Made by a program: the position numbers and the translations under genes
Assembly (NCBI RefSeq): GCF_020329435.1
Contig: NZ_JAGKJK010000005.1
Coordinates: forward strand, 457,737 to 521,736
Direction of reading: 5' to 3'
Source of the DNA: Bradyrhizobium hereditatis
GTDB taxonomy: Bacteria; Pseudomonadota; Alphaproteobacteria; Rhizobiales; Xanthobacteraceae
Length of the DNA stretch: 64,000 nucleotides
Shown: positions 26,600 to 36,659 of the stretch, piece by piece
Numbering within the stretch: position 1 is the first letter of the stretch
Layout of the letters: each line of letters opens with the position of its first letter
The notes under the pieces: model-generated
Told to the model about the DNA's origin: nothing
The model's database searches: none
What the model saw: the letters and a program-made list of their open reading frames with translations, nothing else

Positions 26600-27007
26600 A
26601 TGGCGCCGAACGATCCAATCAACTGGATGCTGTCTGACGCGATCGAGACGCTCGCCCGGGCCGAACGCCTCCACCAGCAGTTCCTGAACCTGCAGCCTTT
26701 GGCAGGCACGCGCGAGCCATGTTGGGAGCCGCCCACCGATGTGCTGGAGACAGATCGCGAAATTTTCATTCTGATCGCGTTACCGGGCGTCGATCCGAAC
26801 GAAGTCGAAGCAGTGATCGAGAACGGGACGCTTGTGGTGAGCGGGCGCCGTACGCTTCCCGCAGAACTGCGCGAGGCTCGCATTCTGCGGCTTGAGCTCC
26901 CTCAAGGGCGCTTCGAGCGTCGCATTCGGCTGCCGTCAGGCAGCTACACGATTACCCGCTTTGCCGCCCACGGCTGCATCGGCTTGCGCCTTGCCAAGTC
27001 CATTTGA
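26600..27007 (+). CDS. Hsp20/alpha-crystallin small heat-shock protein
   Basis: 135 aa. ATP-independent holdase. The alpha-crystallin core runs from about residue 42: EPPTDVLETDREIFILIALPGVDPNEVEAVIENGTLVVSGRR, then LELPQGRFERRIRLPSG. The C-terminus ends GCIGLRLAKSI and lacks a clean I-x-I/V tail, so oligomer contacts may be altered. GGAGGAG precedes the ATG. The lon gene begins 9 bp after the stop, so both make one stress operon. Confidence 0.9.
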   Translation: MAPNDPINWMLSDAIETLARAERLHQQFLNLQPLAGTREPCWEPPTDVLETDREIFILIALPGVDPNEVEAVIENGTLVVSGRRTLPAELREARILRLELPQGRFERRIRLPSGSYTITRFAAHGCIGLRLAKSI

Positions 27008-27016
27008 GAGTTGGCC

Positions 27017-29410
27017 ATGTCTCAGAACAACGGAGCGTCCCGCCCCAATCGGTCGTCCGATCAGGCATTCGCTATTCCAAGTGACGCGCTGATCATCGTA
27101 CCCGTGCGTAACACAGTGCTGTTTCCCGGAGTGGTATTCCCCATCACGATAGGGCGTCCAACATCGATCGCAGCTGCGCAGCAAGCTGTGCGCGAACAGC
27201 GGCAGATCGGAATCCTGCTTCAGCGCGATCCGGAATTGGGTGATCCGGGCCCTGACGATCTGCACCGGGTAGGCACGATCGCCAATATCGTCCGTTACAT
27301 CACGGGACCGGACGAGAGCCACCATATCGTCTGCCAGGGCATACAACGCATGCGCGTGCTCGATTTCCTGCCGGGCACCCCCTATCTGGTAGCACGCGTT
27401 CTGCACATCCCGGAGCCGGCCACCAGCTCACCCGAGATTGAAGCTCGTTTCCTCAATCTGCAGCGCCAGGCTATCGAAGCCGCGCAGCTGTTGCCGCAGG
27501 CGCCTCAGGAATTGATCGCCGTGCTGCAAGGCACCACCTCGCCGTCGACGCTTGCCGATCTTGCGACTTCATACATGGATATCAAGCCGCAGGAGAAGCA
27601 GGAAATTCTGGAGACGATCGATCTCTCTCTTCGCATGGAGAAGGTCTCACGTCATTTGGCCGAACGCATCGAAGTGCTTCGGCTGAGCAACGAGATCGGC
27701 CAGCAGACCAAGGCCACTTTCGATCAGCGTCAGAGAGAAGCGATCTTGCGCGAGCAGATGGCGACGATTCAGCGCCAACTCGGCGAGGGCGAGGGAAAAG
27801 CGCAGGAGGTAGCCGAGCTGAGTGAGGCGATCGCCAAAGCCAACATGCCAGCCGAAGCTGAAAGCCAGGCGCGGAAAGAGCTTCGCCGCTACGAGCGGAT
27901 GCCCGACGGGGCCGCCGAAGCCGGGATGGTACGAAGCTATCTCGACTGGTTAATCGAATTGCCGTGGAGCCTGCCCGAGCAGAAGCCGATCGACATCAGC
28001 GAGGCAAGACGAATTCTCGATGAGGATCACTACGGCCTGGAAAAGATCAAGAGCCGGATCATCGAGTTTCTCGCGGTAAGGAAGCTGGCACCCGGCGGCA
28101 AGGCGCCGATCCTGTGCTTCGTCGGTCCGCCCGGCGTCGGCAAGACTTCATTGGGCCAATCCATAGCACGTGCGATGGCGCGTCCTTTCGTGCGCGTCAG
28201 CCTCGGCGGCGTTCACGACGAGGCTGAAATCCGCGGCCACCGCCGCACCTATATCGGCGCATTGCCCGGCAACATCATTCAGGGCATCAAGAAGGCGGGC
28301 GCTCGCAATTGCGTGATGATGCTGGATGAGATCGACAAGATGGGCCGTGGAATCCAGGGTGATCCCTCGGCTGCCATGCTCGAAGTACTCGATCCCGAGC
28401 AGAATGCGACATTCCGCGACAATTATCTCGGCGTTCCCTTTGACCTTTCGCATGTGGTTTTTCTGACCACCGCCAACATGCTCGATACCATTCCCGGTCC
28501 GCTTCTGGACCGGATGGAGGTCATCAGTCTCGCCGGCTACACGGAAGACGAGAAGCTCGAGATCGCGCGGCGCTACCTGGTCCGCCGCCAGATGGAAGCC
28601 AACGGGCTCAAGGCCGAGCAGGCCGAGATCGATCCGGATGCGCTGAGACTTATCATCCGCAGCTATACTAGGGAGGCCGGCGTTCGCAATCTGGAGCGGG
28701 AGATCGGCAAGGCCCTTCGCAATGTGGCGGTGCAGATCGCCGAAGGAAGCACCGACCGGGTTCGTCTCTCGTCGAAGGATATCGCGACCATTCTGGGCCC
28801 GCCGCGGTTCGAAAACGAGATCGCCATGCGTACCAGCATTCCCGGAGTCGCGACCGGATTGGCGTGGACGCCGGTCGGAGGCGATATTCTCTTTATCGAG
28901 GCCTCCCGAGTGCCTGGCAAGGGAAGGCTGATCCTGACCGGCCAACTCGGCGAGGTCATGCGCGAAAGCGCGCAGGCAGCTCTGACCCTGGTCAAGAATC
29001 GCGCATCCGAGCTTGGCATCGACCCTACACTGTTTGGACAGAACGACATTCACGTTCATGTCCCCGCCGGCGCAACACCGAAAGACGGGCCAAGTGCAGG
29101 CGTTGCAATGTTTACCGCGCTTGCCTCCCTGCTGACCAATCGCACGGTACGGAGCGATACGGCGATGACCGGTGAGATTTCGTTGCGCGGCCTGGTGCTG
29201 CCTGTTGGCGGTATCAAGGAAAAAGTCGTCGCCGCAGCCGCTGCAGGCCTCGCGCGCGTGATGCTGCCGGCCAGGAACCGCCGCGACTTCGACGACATCC
29301 CACCGAGCGCCCGCTCGAAACTGGAATTCATCTGGCTCGAGCGGGTCGATGATGCGATCGCGGCAGTGCTGGAGGCAAAGAGTCAGGCAGCGACGGCCGC
29401 TGCGGAATGA
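27017..29410 (+). CDS. lon: ATP-dependent Lon protease (endopeptidase La)
   Basis: 797 aa from ATG 27017 (TTG 27011 is in frame). The N-terminal substrate domain starts ALIIVPVRNTVLFPGVVFPI. The AAA+ module has Walker A GPPGVGKT at residues 370-377 and Walker B CVMMLDEIDKMG. The serine-lysine protease has catalytic S693 in KDGPSAGVAM and K736 in GGIKEKVV. All catalytic parts are intact. Linkage to hsp20 upstream and NUDIX downstream suggests an accessory stress Lon rather than the housekeeping copy, which in alphaproteobacteria normally sits next to clpX or hupB. That assignment is inference. Confidence 0.95.
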   Translation: MSQNNGASRPNRSSDQAFAIPSDALIIVPVRNTVLFPGVVFPITIGRPTSIAAAQQAVREQRQIGILLQRDPELGDPGPDDLHRVGTIANIVRYITGPDESHHIVCQGIQRMRVLDFLPGTPYLVARVLHIPEPATSSPEIEARFLNLQRQAIEAAQLLPQAPQELIAVLQGTTSPSTLADLATSYMDIKPQEKQEILETIDLSLRMEKVSRHLAERIEVLRLSNEIGQQTKATFDQRQREAILREQMATIQRQLGEGEGKAQEVAELSEAIAKANMPAEAESQARKELRRYERMPDGAAEAGMVRSYLDWLIELPWSLPEQKPIDISEARRILDEDHYGLEKIKSRIIEFLAVRKLAPGGKAPILCFVGPPGVGKTSLGQSIARAMARPFVRVSLGGVHDEAEIRGHRRTYIGALPGNIIQGIKKAGARNCVMMLDEIDKMGRGIQGDPSAAMLEVLDPEQNATFRDNYLGVPFDLSHVVFLTTANMLDTIPGPLLDRMEVISLAGYTEDEKLEIARRYLVRRQMEANGLKAEQAEIDPDALRLIIRSYTREAGVRNLEREIGKALRNVAVQIAEGSTDRVRLSSKDIATILGPPRFENEIAMRTSIPGVATGLAWTPVGGDILFIEASRVPGKGRLILTGQLGEVMRESAQAALTLVKNRASELGIDPTLFGQNDIHVHVPAGATPKDGPSAGVAMFTALASLLTNRTVRSDTAMTGEISLRGLVLPVGGIKEKVVAAAAAGLARVMLPARNRRDFDDIPPSARSKLEFIWLERVDDAIAAVLEAKSQAATAAAE

Positions 29411-29435
29411 TTGGGATCATCGCAGGTCAGGTCTG

Positions 29436-29906
29436 ATGGCGGCAACCAGTGCTGGCATCCTGATGTACCGCCAGAAAATCGCTCTCGAGGTCCTCCTGGT
29501 TCATCCGGGAGGCCCTTTTTGGCGCTCGCGCGATTTGGGCGCATGGTCGATCCCGAAGGGAGAATTGGACGGCAAGGAGGACCCGGAAGTCGCCGCACGG
29601 CGCGAATTCGCGGAAGAGCTCGGCATCGAAGTCTCAGGCTCTTTGCAGTCGCTTGGCCAGGTGCGCCAGCGTGGCGGCAAGACCGTTTGGGGCTATGCGC
29701 TTGAAGGCGAGCTTGATACCAGCTGCATCAGGTGCAACGAGGTTTCGATGGAATGGCCTCCTCGAAGCGGGCGGACAATTAACTTCCCAGAGGTTGACCG
29801 GGCGGCTTGGTTCACCCTGCCCATCGCCAAAGAGAAGATCCTTGCAGGCCAGCAGCCGTTCCTCGATCGGCTTGAGCGGCTTTGCGAAGAAGTCTCGGAA
29901 AGATGA
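29436..29906 (+). CDS. NUDIX hydrolase
   Basis: 156 aa. The NUDIX box GELDGKEDPEVAARREFAEE with LGI follows the G-x5-E-x7-REUxEE pattern, so it binds divalent metal and hydrolyses a nucleoside-diphosphate-linked substrate. The N-terminal SAGILMYRQK and the later TVWGYALEGELD, FPEVDRAAWFTL match the rhizobial NUDIX group similar to diadenosine or sugar-nucleotide hydrolases. It starts 25 bp after lon on the same strand. Confidence 0.88.
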   Translation: MAATSAGILMYRQKIALEVLLVHPGGPFWRSRDLGAWSIPKGELDGKEDPEVAARREFAEELGIEVSGSLQSLGQVRQRGGKTVWGYALEGELDTSCIRCNEVSMEWPPRSGRTINFPEVDRAAWFTLPIAKEKILAGQQPFLDRLERLCEEVSER

Positions 29907-29972
29907 TCCGTTCTTACGGACCTCGGACTTTGGAGGTCTGCGAACTGCCTTCCCATGTTCCGGCAAATTGCT

Positions 29973-30046
29973 TGGAGCGGGCGAAGGGAATCGAACCCTC
30001 GTATGCAGCTTGGGAAGCTGCCGTTCTACCATTGAACTACGCCCGC
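29973..30046 (-). tRNA. tRNA-Gly, anticodon CCC, with encoded CCA
   Basis: Read on the minus strand: acceptor GCGGGCG, D-arm with GTTCAATGGTAGAAC, anticodon stem GCAGC with loop TTCCCAA, T-arm GAGGGTTCGATTCCCTT, acceptor CGCCCGC, discriminator T and CCA at 29973-29975. All stems pair. Confidence 0.95.
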
Positions 30047-30386
30047 GGGGTCGCTCTTTCTATCGAGCACGATCTCCGCGCAAACGCAACTGCGTTTGTC
30101 GCGAGGGAAAACCGGCGACCACTTTCCGGATCATGCTTGTCATGATTAGCCGACTGCGCGCCATTCGCCAAGCTGTTCCGTTGGCCGCGCAACGTCGCTG
30201 TTAACTTCCTGCAAAATTCCAGTTGCGCCTTTTCGGGCCGGTGCCGACAAGATCTCGCCGCATGGCGGGGCGATCTCCAAGCGGCGTCTGCTCTCCATCG
30301 AGAGCGCCAGCCGGATGCCGGGCAGGACGCTGATCGATGTGCTGCTGCCGGTTGCGCCGCCCTGCGCGCATCCTTAACTAGGCGGG
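30047..30386. other. 340-bp gap without a supported gene
   Basis: Holds the upstream region of the tRNA gene, with an 8-bp inverted repeat CAAACGCA-ac-TGCGTTTG at 30081-30098, and the upstream region of the AraC gene. A short open stretch at about 30240-30375 reads like protein (ISPHGGAISKRRLLSIESAS) but has no start or recognisable family. It may be a remnant. Confidence 0.5.
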
Positions 30387-31226
30387 ATGATCGCAACCAC
30401 GCTGCTTGAACGCAAATCCGTATCCGTCTTCGACTTTCGCTGCACCGCGGGACCGGGCGACAAGCCGTTCGCGGAACAGCATGGCGGCCACTCGATCTCC
30501 TATGTGCGCAAGGGCAGTTTCGGCCTGCGCAGCCGCGGCAAATGCAGCGAACTGGTGGTTGGATCAGTGCTGATCGGCCATCCCGGCGACGAATATACCT
30601 GTACCCATGAGCACGTCTGCGGCGACGAATGCCTGTCGTTCTTCCTCGCCCCCGAACTGGTCGAGACGATCGGCGACAGCAAGGCGCCCTGGCAGATCGG
30701 CTCCGCGCCGCCGCTGCCGGAGCTCGTCATACTCGGCGAGCTGGCGCAATCGGCAGCAGATGGCAGCAGCGACATCGGCCTCGACGAGATCGGTCAGGTG
30801 ATGGCGAGCCGCTTTGTCGAGCTGGTTTCCGGCAAGCCGCGTAAATCCGGTCCTGACGCCGCGCGCGACCGCCGCCGCGCGGTGGAAACTGCGCTGTGGA
30901 TCGATGCCAACTCGCATAAGCCGATCAATCTGGAAGATGCCGCCGCGGAGGCCGGGATCAGCCCGTTCCATTTCCTGCGTCTGTTCTCGCGGGCACTCGG
31001 CGTCACCCCGCATCAATATCTGGTGCGCTCGAGGCTGCGCCATGCCGCGCGGCGTCTCGCCGAAGATGACAGTCCGATCACCGATATCGCCTATGACGTC
31101 GGCTTTGCCGACCTTTCCAATTTCGTGCGCACCTTCCATCGCGCCGCCGGCGCGTCGCCGCTGAAATTCCGCCAGGCCTCGCGCGGGAGGCGCAATATTT
31201 TCCAAGAACGGCTCGCCCTCCACTAG
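30387..31226 (+). CDS. AraC-family transcriptional regulator
   Basis: 279 aa. An N-terminal cupin-like sensor part with [22 protein letters not shown], unusually rich in His and Cys and so a candidate metal or redox site. The C-terminal double helix-turn-helix spans about 172-270: [38 protein letters not shown] in the first part and [30 protein letters not shown] in the second, the AraC signature. The likely target is the VOC gene 53 bp downstream. Effector unknown. Confidence 0.92.
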   Translation: MIATTLLERKSVSVFDFRCTAGPGDKPFAEQHGGHSISYVRKGSFGLRSRGKCSELVVGSVLIGHPGDEYTCTHEHVCGDECLSFFLAPELVETIGDSKAPWQIGSAPPLPELVILGELAQSAADGSSDIGLDEIGQVMASRFVELVSGKPRKSGPDAARDRRRAVETALWIDANSHKPINLEDAAAEAGISPFHFLRLFSRALGVTPHQYLVRSRLRHAARRLAEDDSPITDIAYDVGFADLSNFVRTFHRAAGASPLKFRQASRGRRNIFQERLALH

Positions 31227-31279
31227 CTAGGTTTTCTCCAGGCCGCGCAAATTCGCGGCGCTTTTGACTGGAGAACATC

Positions 31280-31639
31280 ATGTACGACCACATCGGATTG
31301 CGCGTCGCCGACCTCGACGCCAGCGTGCGCTTCTATACGGCGGCGCTCGCGCCGCTCGGGTTCGAGCTGTGCTCGCGCGACGATTCCGGCGCGGGCTTCG
31401 GCCCGAAGGGCGCGCCTGCGCTCTGGCTGCATTTGCACAAGGGCAAGGCCGGCACCGGCGCGCATGTCGCGTTCCGCGCCAAGGACCACGCCGCGATCGA
31501 AAAATTCCATGCCGCAGGCCTGAAGGCTGGCGGGCGCGACAATGGCGGCGCGGGTCTGCGCGCGGACTACAGCCCGACCTACTACGCTGCGTTCCTGATT
31601 GATCCCGACGGCAACAACGTCGAGGCGGTTTGTACGTGA
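31280..31639 (+). CDS. VOC-family (glyoxalase/bleomycin-resistance fold) protein
   Basis: 119 aa. Two beta-alpha-beta-beta-beta units: YDHIGLRVADLDASVRFYTAALAPLGF and AHVAFRAKDHAAIEKFHAAGLKAGG, ending FLIDPDGNNVEAVC. Metal ligands would be the first His, the central His and the final Glu, all present. Such proteins range from lyases to resistance proteins, so the substrate is open. A good SD (GGAG) lies upstream, and the gene follows the AraC gene. Confidence 0.88.
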   Translation: MYDHIGLRVADLDASVRFYTAALAPLGFELCSRDDSGAGFGPKGAPALWLHLHKGKAGTGAHVAFRAKDHAAIEKFHAAGLKAGGRDNGGAGLRADYSPTYYAAFLIDPDGNNVEAVCT

Positions 31640-31659
31640 TGTGACGTGTCGCTCTCTGC

Positions 31660-31806
31660 CCGTCATTGCCTGCGACAAACGCGAAGCTTTGCGCAAGGGA
31701 GCGAAGTGACAAAGCAATCATGCCTCCGCACGTGGCGAGATGGATTGCTTCGCAGAGCCTGTCATCGGGCGCGCATTCGCGCGACCCGTTGGCTCGCAAT
31801 GACGGC
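31660..31806. repeat. mosaic palindromic repeat
   Basis: CGTCATTGCC..., GAAGTGACAAAGCAATC and TGGATTGCTTCGC, CTCGCAATGACGG form outer complementary arms. The 38 bases 31755-31792 are the exact reverse complement of 63510-63547. Confidence 0.8.
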
Positions 31807-31840
31807 TGAACATCCAGCTCTTTCAAAAGGACTCAGCACC

Positions 31841-32242
31841 ATGGCTTCCATTCACAAAGAGATCATCATCGACGCGAACCCTGACCTCGTCTGGGACGCG
31901 CTGCGCGATTTCGGCGCGCTGCATACGCGGCTGGTGCCGGGCTTCGTGACCGACACCAAGCTCGATGGCGATGCGCGCATTGTCACGTTTTCGAACGGCA
32001 CGGTGGCCCGCGAAATTCTGGTCGATTGCGACGAGACGCGGCGGCGGCTGGTCTATGCCATCGTCAGCGAGCGCATCAGGCAGCACAGCGCTTCCGCGCA
32101 GGTTTTTGCCGAGGGCGACGGTCGCACCCGCTTCGTCTGGATCGCCGACGTGCTGCCGAACGAGATCGCCCCCTACATGGCTGGGCAGATGGATCTCGGC
32201 CTCGCGGCGATGCAGAAGGCATTCGGACGCAACGCCGCCTGA
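31841..32242 (+). CDS. SRPBCC-family (START/Bet v1-like) protein
   Basis: 133 aa. Ligand-binding fold with the family's opening IHKEIIIDANPDLVWDALRDFGALHTRLVPGF, then ARIVTFSNGTVAREILVDCDE and VWIADVLPNEIAPYMAGQMD. It probably binds a hydrophobic ligand or polyketide-like molecule. It lies after the repeat, 201 bp from the VOC gene, so it has its own promoter or a long leader. Confidence 0.85.
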   Translation: MASIHKEIIIDANPDLVWDALRDFGALHTRLVPGFVTDTKLDGDARIVTFSNGTVAREILVDCDETRRRLVYAIVSERIRQHSASAQVFAEGDGRTRFVWIADVLPNEIAPYMAGQMDLGLAAMQKAFGRNAA

Positions 32243-32264
32243 CGGGTTGACGGAACGACAGCCA

Positions 32265-33707
32265 TCATGAAAGCGCCGGCCTCACCTCCGGCGCAGGCTG
32301 CGGCTTCGGTCCCCAGCGGGTCAGGATCACGCTGGCGCAGGACAATACCCCGAGCAGCACCATCGATGCCGCCGCCAGCACGAAAAAGCTCTGCGCGCTC
32401 GCACCGTGCGTCAACAGCCACCAGCCGCCGGCGCCGATGAACACCAGCCGCGCAGTCTGCGCCAGCACGGGGCCGATCACCTTCGCCGCGCCCTGTGATG
32501 AAAAATAGGATGTCGTGGCAAGCCCGAGGAAGGCGTACATCGGTGCCGCCGTCGACAGATATTGCCGGCTCGCGGCTCGCACGCCCGCATCATCTGTGAA
32601 GAGGTTGACCCAGATATCGGGGAAGACGGCGATGGGAATCGCGACCGCGCCGACCGCAACGAAAGCGACGAGCCCTGCGGTCCAAGCGATCTTGCGGGCA
32701 CGTGCGATGCGCTGCGCACCAACCGCCATGCCGACCATCGGCACGCAGGCGATGCCAACGGCGAATGCAATCGACGTCAACATGAATTCAAGCCGCGCGC
32801 CGATGCCGTAACCGGCGAGGATTTCGGTGCCGAAGCTCGCCAGCATGTGGGTGAAGATGCTGATCGTGAGCACTGATTGCAGCGGCGAGAAGCAGGCGAT
32901 CGCGCCAACCTTCAGGATGTCGATGAACATCGCCCATCGGATGCGAAGGCCGCGGACCTTGGGGATGATGCGTGCGCGGCTCGAGAACAGATACCATGAC
33001 ATGACGGAGATACTGATCAGGTAGGCGATCAGCGAGCCGGCCGCGACGCCGCGCATGCCGAACTGCGGGATCGGGCCGAGGCCGAGACCCAACGCGCAGC
33101 CAAGGATGATCTGGCAAGCCGACGACGAGAGCATCAATAGCGACGGCAGCTTCATGTTGCCGGTGCCGCGCAAGATGCCGGACATCGTATTCATCAGCCA
33201 CGGCACGACGGCGCCGCCGAAAAAGATCTGCGTGTAGGCGATCGCCTGCGCGAGGACGTTGCCCCGTCCACCAAGCAGCTCCAGCAGCGCGGGGCCGAAG
33301 ATCAGCATGCCCATCATGAATACCAGCCCGAAGCAGAGGCCGATCAGCAGTGCATGAGACGCCAGTGTCGATGCGCGATCGATATCGCCGGCGCCGAGCG
33401 CGCGGGCGATCGCCGAGGCCACGCCGCCGCCCATCGCGCCGCCCGACATGGTCATGGTCAGGATCACGGTCGGGAATACCAGCGCCATCGCTGCCAGCGG
33501 CTCGACACCGAGCCGGCCGATATAGGAGGTTTCGGCGATCACCACGCAGGTGCCCGCGGTCAGCGCGATCACGTTTGGCCAGGCCAGCCACAGGAGCGTG
33601 CGCAGGATCGGCCCGTCCAGCAGCGCGTTCTTCGCCGGCGCTGCCGGCGGCGGAAGCGGACGTTCCTTCTGGTCTACAGGAATTTCGGCGACGCCGAGGT
33701 CGGACAT
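32265..33707 (-). CDS. MATE-family efflux transporter (second copy)
   Basis: 480 aa, about twelve membrane helices in two halves: [30 protein letters not shown] and [31 protein letters not shown]. It is only distantly like the MATE at 7296 and is nearer the NorM/DinF branch with YIGRLG. Substrate unknown. It is divergent from the sugar-dehydrogenase gene and ends 22 bp from the convergent SRPBCC gene. Confidence 0.9.
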   Translation of the reverse strand: MSDLGVAEIPVDQKERPLPPPAAPAKNALLDGPILRTLLWLAWPNVIALTAGTCVVIAETSYIGRLGVEPLAAMALVFPTVILTMTMSGGAMGGGVASAIARALGAGDIDRASTLASHALLIGLCFGLVFMMGMLIFGPALLELLGGRGNVLAQAIAYTQIFFGGAVVPWLMNTMSGILRGTGNMKLPSLLMLSSSACQIILGCALGLGLGPIPQFGMRGVAAGSLIAYLISISVMSWYLFSSRARIIPKVRGLRIRWAMFIDILKVGAIACFSPLQSVLTISIFTHMLASFGTEILAGYGIGARLEFMLTSIAFAVGIACVPMVGMAVGAQRIARARKIAWTAGLVAFVAVGAVAIPIAVFPDIWVNLFTDDAGVRAASRQYLSTAAPMYAFLGLATTSYFSSQGAAKVIGPVLAQTARLVFIGAGGWWLLTHGASAQSFFVLAAASMVLLGVLSCASVILTRWGPKPQPAPEVRPALS

Positions 33708-33938
33708 TTCTGCTCCCCGCGCGCGGACTTGGGTGCCACGGCGCGCTGTTTCCTAGCATGGCAGGGGGTGATTCCGCGTGCGCGGTTTGCAATGGGGGCC
33801 TGCGGGATTGCAGGCGGCGGCCGTTGCCAGGCCAATGCAACCGGACCGGGCGTGCCATTTCACGGGGATTTCATGCTCCCCACCCGAACGTTCGGCCGCG
33901 CGCTGCATTGTAACGGCGAGCCCCCTGAGGAACCGGCC

Positions 33939-35276
33939 ATGCGCAAGCACATCCTCCTGGCCGTTGGCGTCGGCGCACTGGCGCTGCCGCTTGCCGCCTG
34001 CAGCGATCCCAACGACACCGCAACCGTGGCGCAAAGCTATGGCCCGTCGCCTTCTCTGCCGCCGCCGGAACATTCGTGGATCCCGACGGTGGATATCGCC
34101 TCGGTCAACCGCTGGCCTGAAGGCGCCAAGCCGACGGCGGCTAGCGGCATGACGGTTGCCGCCTTCGCAACCGGGCTCGATCATCCCCGCACCGTCTACA
34201 CGCTGCCCAACGGCGACGTGCTGGTCGCTGAGAGCAACGCGCCGCCGAAGCAGGACGGCATCAAGGGTATCAAGGGCTTTATCTACAAGCAGGCGCAGAA
34301 CTGGGCCGGCGCCGGCGTGCCGAGCGCCAACCGCATCACACTATTGCGCGATGCCGACGGCGACGGCGTCGCGGAATTCCGGAGCGTCTTCCTGAGCAAC
34401 CTGAATTCGCCGTTCGGCATGGCACTGGTTGGCGAAGACTTTTATGTAGCCAATACCGATGCGATCATGAAATTCCCCTATCGTGAGGGCGATACCAAGA
34501 TCAGCGTATCAGGTGTGAAGCTGGCAGACTTGCCGGCCGGCACGCTCAATCATCATTGGACCAAGGACCTCACCGCGAGCCCTGACGGCACCAAGCTCTA
34601 TGCGACCGTCGGCTCCAACAGCAATGTCGCGGAAAACGGCATCGAGGCCGAGAAGAATCGCGCCGCGGTGCTGGAGGTCGACCGCGCCAGCGGGGAGTGG
34701 CGCGTGTTCGCATCGGGCCTGCGCAATCCGAACGGTCCGGCCTTCAATCCGAAGACTGGCGAGCTTTGGGTCGTCGTCAACGAGCGCGATGAGCTCGGCA
34801 ACGATCTCGTCCCCGACTACATGACGTCAGTGAAGGACGGCGCGTTCTATGGCTGGCCCTACAGCTATTTCGGCGATCATGTGGACACCCGCGTGGAGCC
34901 GCGGCGGCCCGATATGGTGCAGAAGGCGATGGCCCCAGACTACGCGCTCGGCGCGCACACGGCTGCGCTCGGACTTGCCTTCAACACCGGCAACCTGTTT
35001 CCGCAGGAAATGGAAGGCGGCGCCTTCATCGGCCAGCACGGCTCGTGGAATCGCAGGCCGCGCTCGGGCTACAAGGTGATCTTCGTGCCCTTCAAGGACG
35101 GCAAGCCATCGGGCGGGCCGCAGGACGTGCTGACCGGCTTCCTCAACAACAGTGGCGAAGCGCAGGGCCGCCCGGTCGGCGTGCGACTCGACAAGCAGGG
35201 TGCGTTGCTCGTCGCCGACGACGTCGGCAATACCGTGTGGCGGGTAACGCCGGCGGCGAAATCCGCATCGCGGTAG
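33939..35276 (+). CDS. PQQ-type sugar (sorbosone/glucose) dehydrogenase family lipoprotein
   Basis: 445 aa from ATG 33939. Lipoprotein signal with lipobox LPLAAC (Cys about residue 20). The beta-propeller core is typical of soluble aldose/sorbosone dehydrogenases: [86 protein letters not shown] and [16 protein letters not shown]. It should oxidise a sugar in the periplasm with PQQ. The upstream 231 bp contains no recognised element. Confidence 0.9.
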   Translation: MRKHILLAVGVGALALPLAACSDPNDTATVAQSYGPSPSLPPPEHSWIPTVDIASVNRWPEGAKPTAASGMTVAAFATGLDHPRTVYTLPNGDVLVAESNAPPKQDGIKGIKGFIYKQAQNWAGAGVPSANRITLLRDADGDGVAEFRSVFLSNLNSPFGMALVGEDFYVANTDAIMKFPYREGDTKISVSGVKLADLPAGTLNHHWTKDLTASPDGTKLYATVGSNSNVAENGIEAEKNRAAVLEVDRASGEWRVFASGLRNPNGPAFNPKTGELWVVVNERDELGNDLVPDYMTSVKDGAFYGWPYSYFGDHVDTRVEPRRPDMVQKAMAPDYALGAHTAALGLAFNTGNLFPQEMEGGAFIGQHGSWNRRPRSGYKVIFVPFKDGKPSGGPQDVLTGFLNNSGEAQGRPVGVRLDKQGALLVADDVGNTVWRVTPAAKSASR

Positions 35277-35427
35277 TGGCACGCGGTACCCCAGCCTGGT
35301 CAAGCGAGGCGAACCTGCAACATGATCGCGCGCCTAGTTCCGCCCGCTAGCGGGAACGAGCATCCCTCTGCCACGTTGTCCTCCGACGGTTCCCTAGTCG
35401 GTGCGGCTGCAGCGTGGACGAATTGCC

Positions 35428-36648
35428 GTGTCACAGGTCAACGTGCCCCTCAGCAACTTGCGCGCGGTCACCATCATCATCGTGGTCGCGTTTCACTCCG
35501 TGCTGCCGTATCTCGCGTCGCAACCTGCCAATCCATTTCCGTTCGACGCACCGCCCTATCGCTGGATCGCATTTCCCATTCTCGACCACGAGCGCTGGTT
35601 CGGATTCGACCTGTTTTGCGCCTGGCAGGACGTCAGCCTGATGTCGCTGATGTTTTTCCTCGCGGGGCTGTTCACGCCGTCCAGTCTGGGCCGGAAGGGA
35701 ATTGTCGCCTACCTGACGGAGCGCTGGTGGCGGATCGGCTTGCCGTTCTTTCTTGCAGTCGCCTTTCTCAGTCCCCTCGCCTATTTTGCTTCCTACCGCC
35801 TGACTGCGACCGATCCCTCCGCGACAGCGTTTTGGCAACATTGGCTCGCGCTGCCGATGTGGCCTGCGGGCCCACAGTGGTTCCTGTGGCAGGTCTTTGT
35901 CCTGGGCGCTCTTGCGGCTGCTCTCCACGCGCTCGCCCCGCATTGGCTCAGGACGTCAAGTGATTTCGTTGCGCGCTTTGCTGCCAACCCGCTGATGTTC
36001 TTCATCGGACTTTCAGCTGCTTCCGCGCTCGCCTATGTGCCGCTGGCAATGGCTTTCACGCCGTGGGAATGGACTTTTCTCGGACCATTTTCGTTTCAGC
36101 TCAGCCGGCCGTTGCACTATTTCGTCTATTTCCTTGCGGGTTTTGCGATTGGCAGCCGTGGCCTTGATCACGTCATCCTTCGTTCCGACGGTCCGTTGGC
36201 CCGCCATTGGCCGCTCTGGCTTGCGGCCGCCGTCGCGAGCATGTCCGCCTGGGGTGGGCTGACATCGCTGACCATGCCGGACTGGCAGGCAAGCGAGTTC
36301 GCCTACCGCGTCGCTGCGGCGCTCGCGTTTCCAGTCGCATCCGCGGCCGCCATGCTGTGCCTGCTTGCGATCTGCCTCCGGCTATTGCAATCGCGCCACC
36401 GCTTGCTCGATAGCCTCTCAAGCAACGCCTACCGAATCTATCTGCTGCACTACACCGTCGTCGTGTGGCTGCAATACGCGCTGCTCGATGTTGACATCAA
36501 TGCCATCGGCAAAGCGGCCATCGTGTTTGCCGGCGGGCTTACGCTGAGTTTGGCCGCAAGTCTGGTCATGAGCGCGGGACTTAAGACGATCGTCGTCCAT
36601 CATTCGGAGCAGCGGGGCGATAGAACCATGGTCAATCAACCGCGGTAA
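35428..36648 (+). CDS. acyltransferase-3 family membrane protein
   Basis: 406 aa from GTG 35428; the frame opens at GTG 35401. About ten membrane helices, starting NLRAVTIIIVVAFHSVLPYLAS, where the FH pair fits the catalytic His of the family. WPAGPQWFLWQVFVLG and NAYRIYLLHYTVVVWLQYALL are typical of O-acyltransferases acting on sugars or lipids. It is the first gene of a four-gene operon; the permease starts 11 bp after its stop. Confidence 0.85.
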   Translation: MSQVNVPLSNLRAVTIIIVVAFHSVLPYLASQPANPFPFDAPPYRWIAFPILDHERWFGFDLFCAWQDVSLMSLMFFLAGLFTPSSLGRKGIVAYLTERWWRIGLPFFLAVAFLSPLAYFASYRLTATDPSATAFWQHWLALPMWPAGPQWFLWQVFVLGALAAALHALAPHWLRTSSDFVARFAANPLMFFIGLSAASALAYVPLAMAFTPWEWTFLGPFSFQLSRPLHYFVYFLAGFAIGSRGLDHVILRSDGPLARHWPLWLAAAVASMSAWGGLTSLTMPDWQASEFAYRVAAALAFPVASAAAMLCLLAICLRLLQSRHRLLDSLSSNAYRIYLLHYTVVVWLQYALLDVDINAIGKAAIVFAGGLTLSLAASLVMSAGLKTIVVHHSEQRGDRTMVNQPR

Positions 36649-36659
36649 GGGATGTCGAC

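Noticed and set aside
30240..30375. Possible gene remnant before the AraC gene
   Set aside because: Protein-like for about 40 codons but no start, no neighbouring frame and no recognised family.
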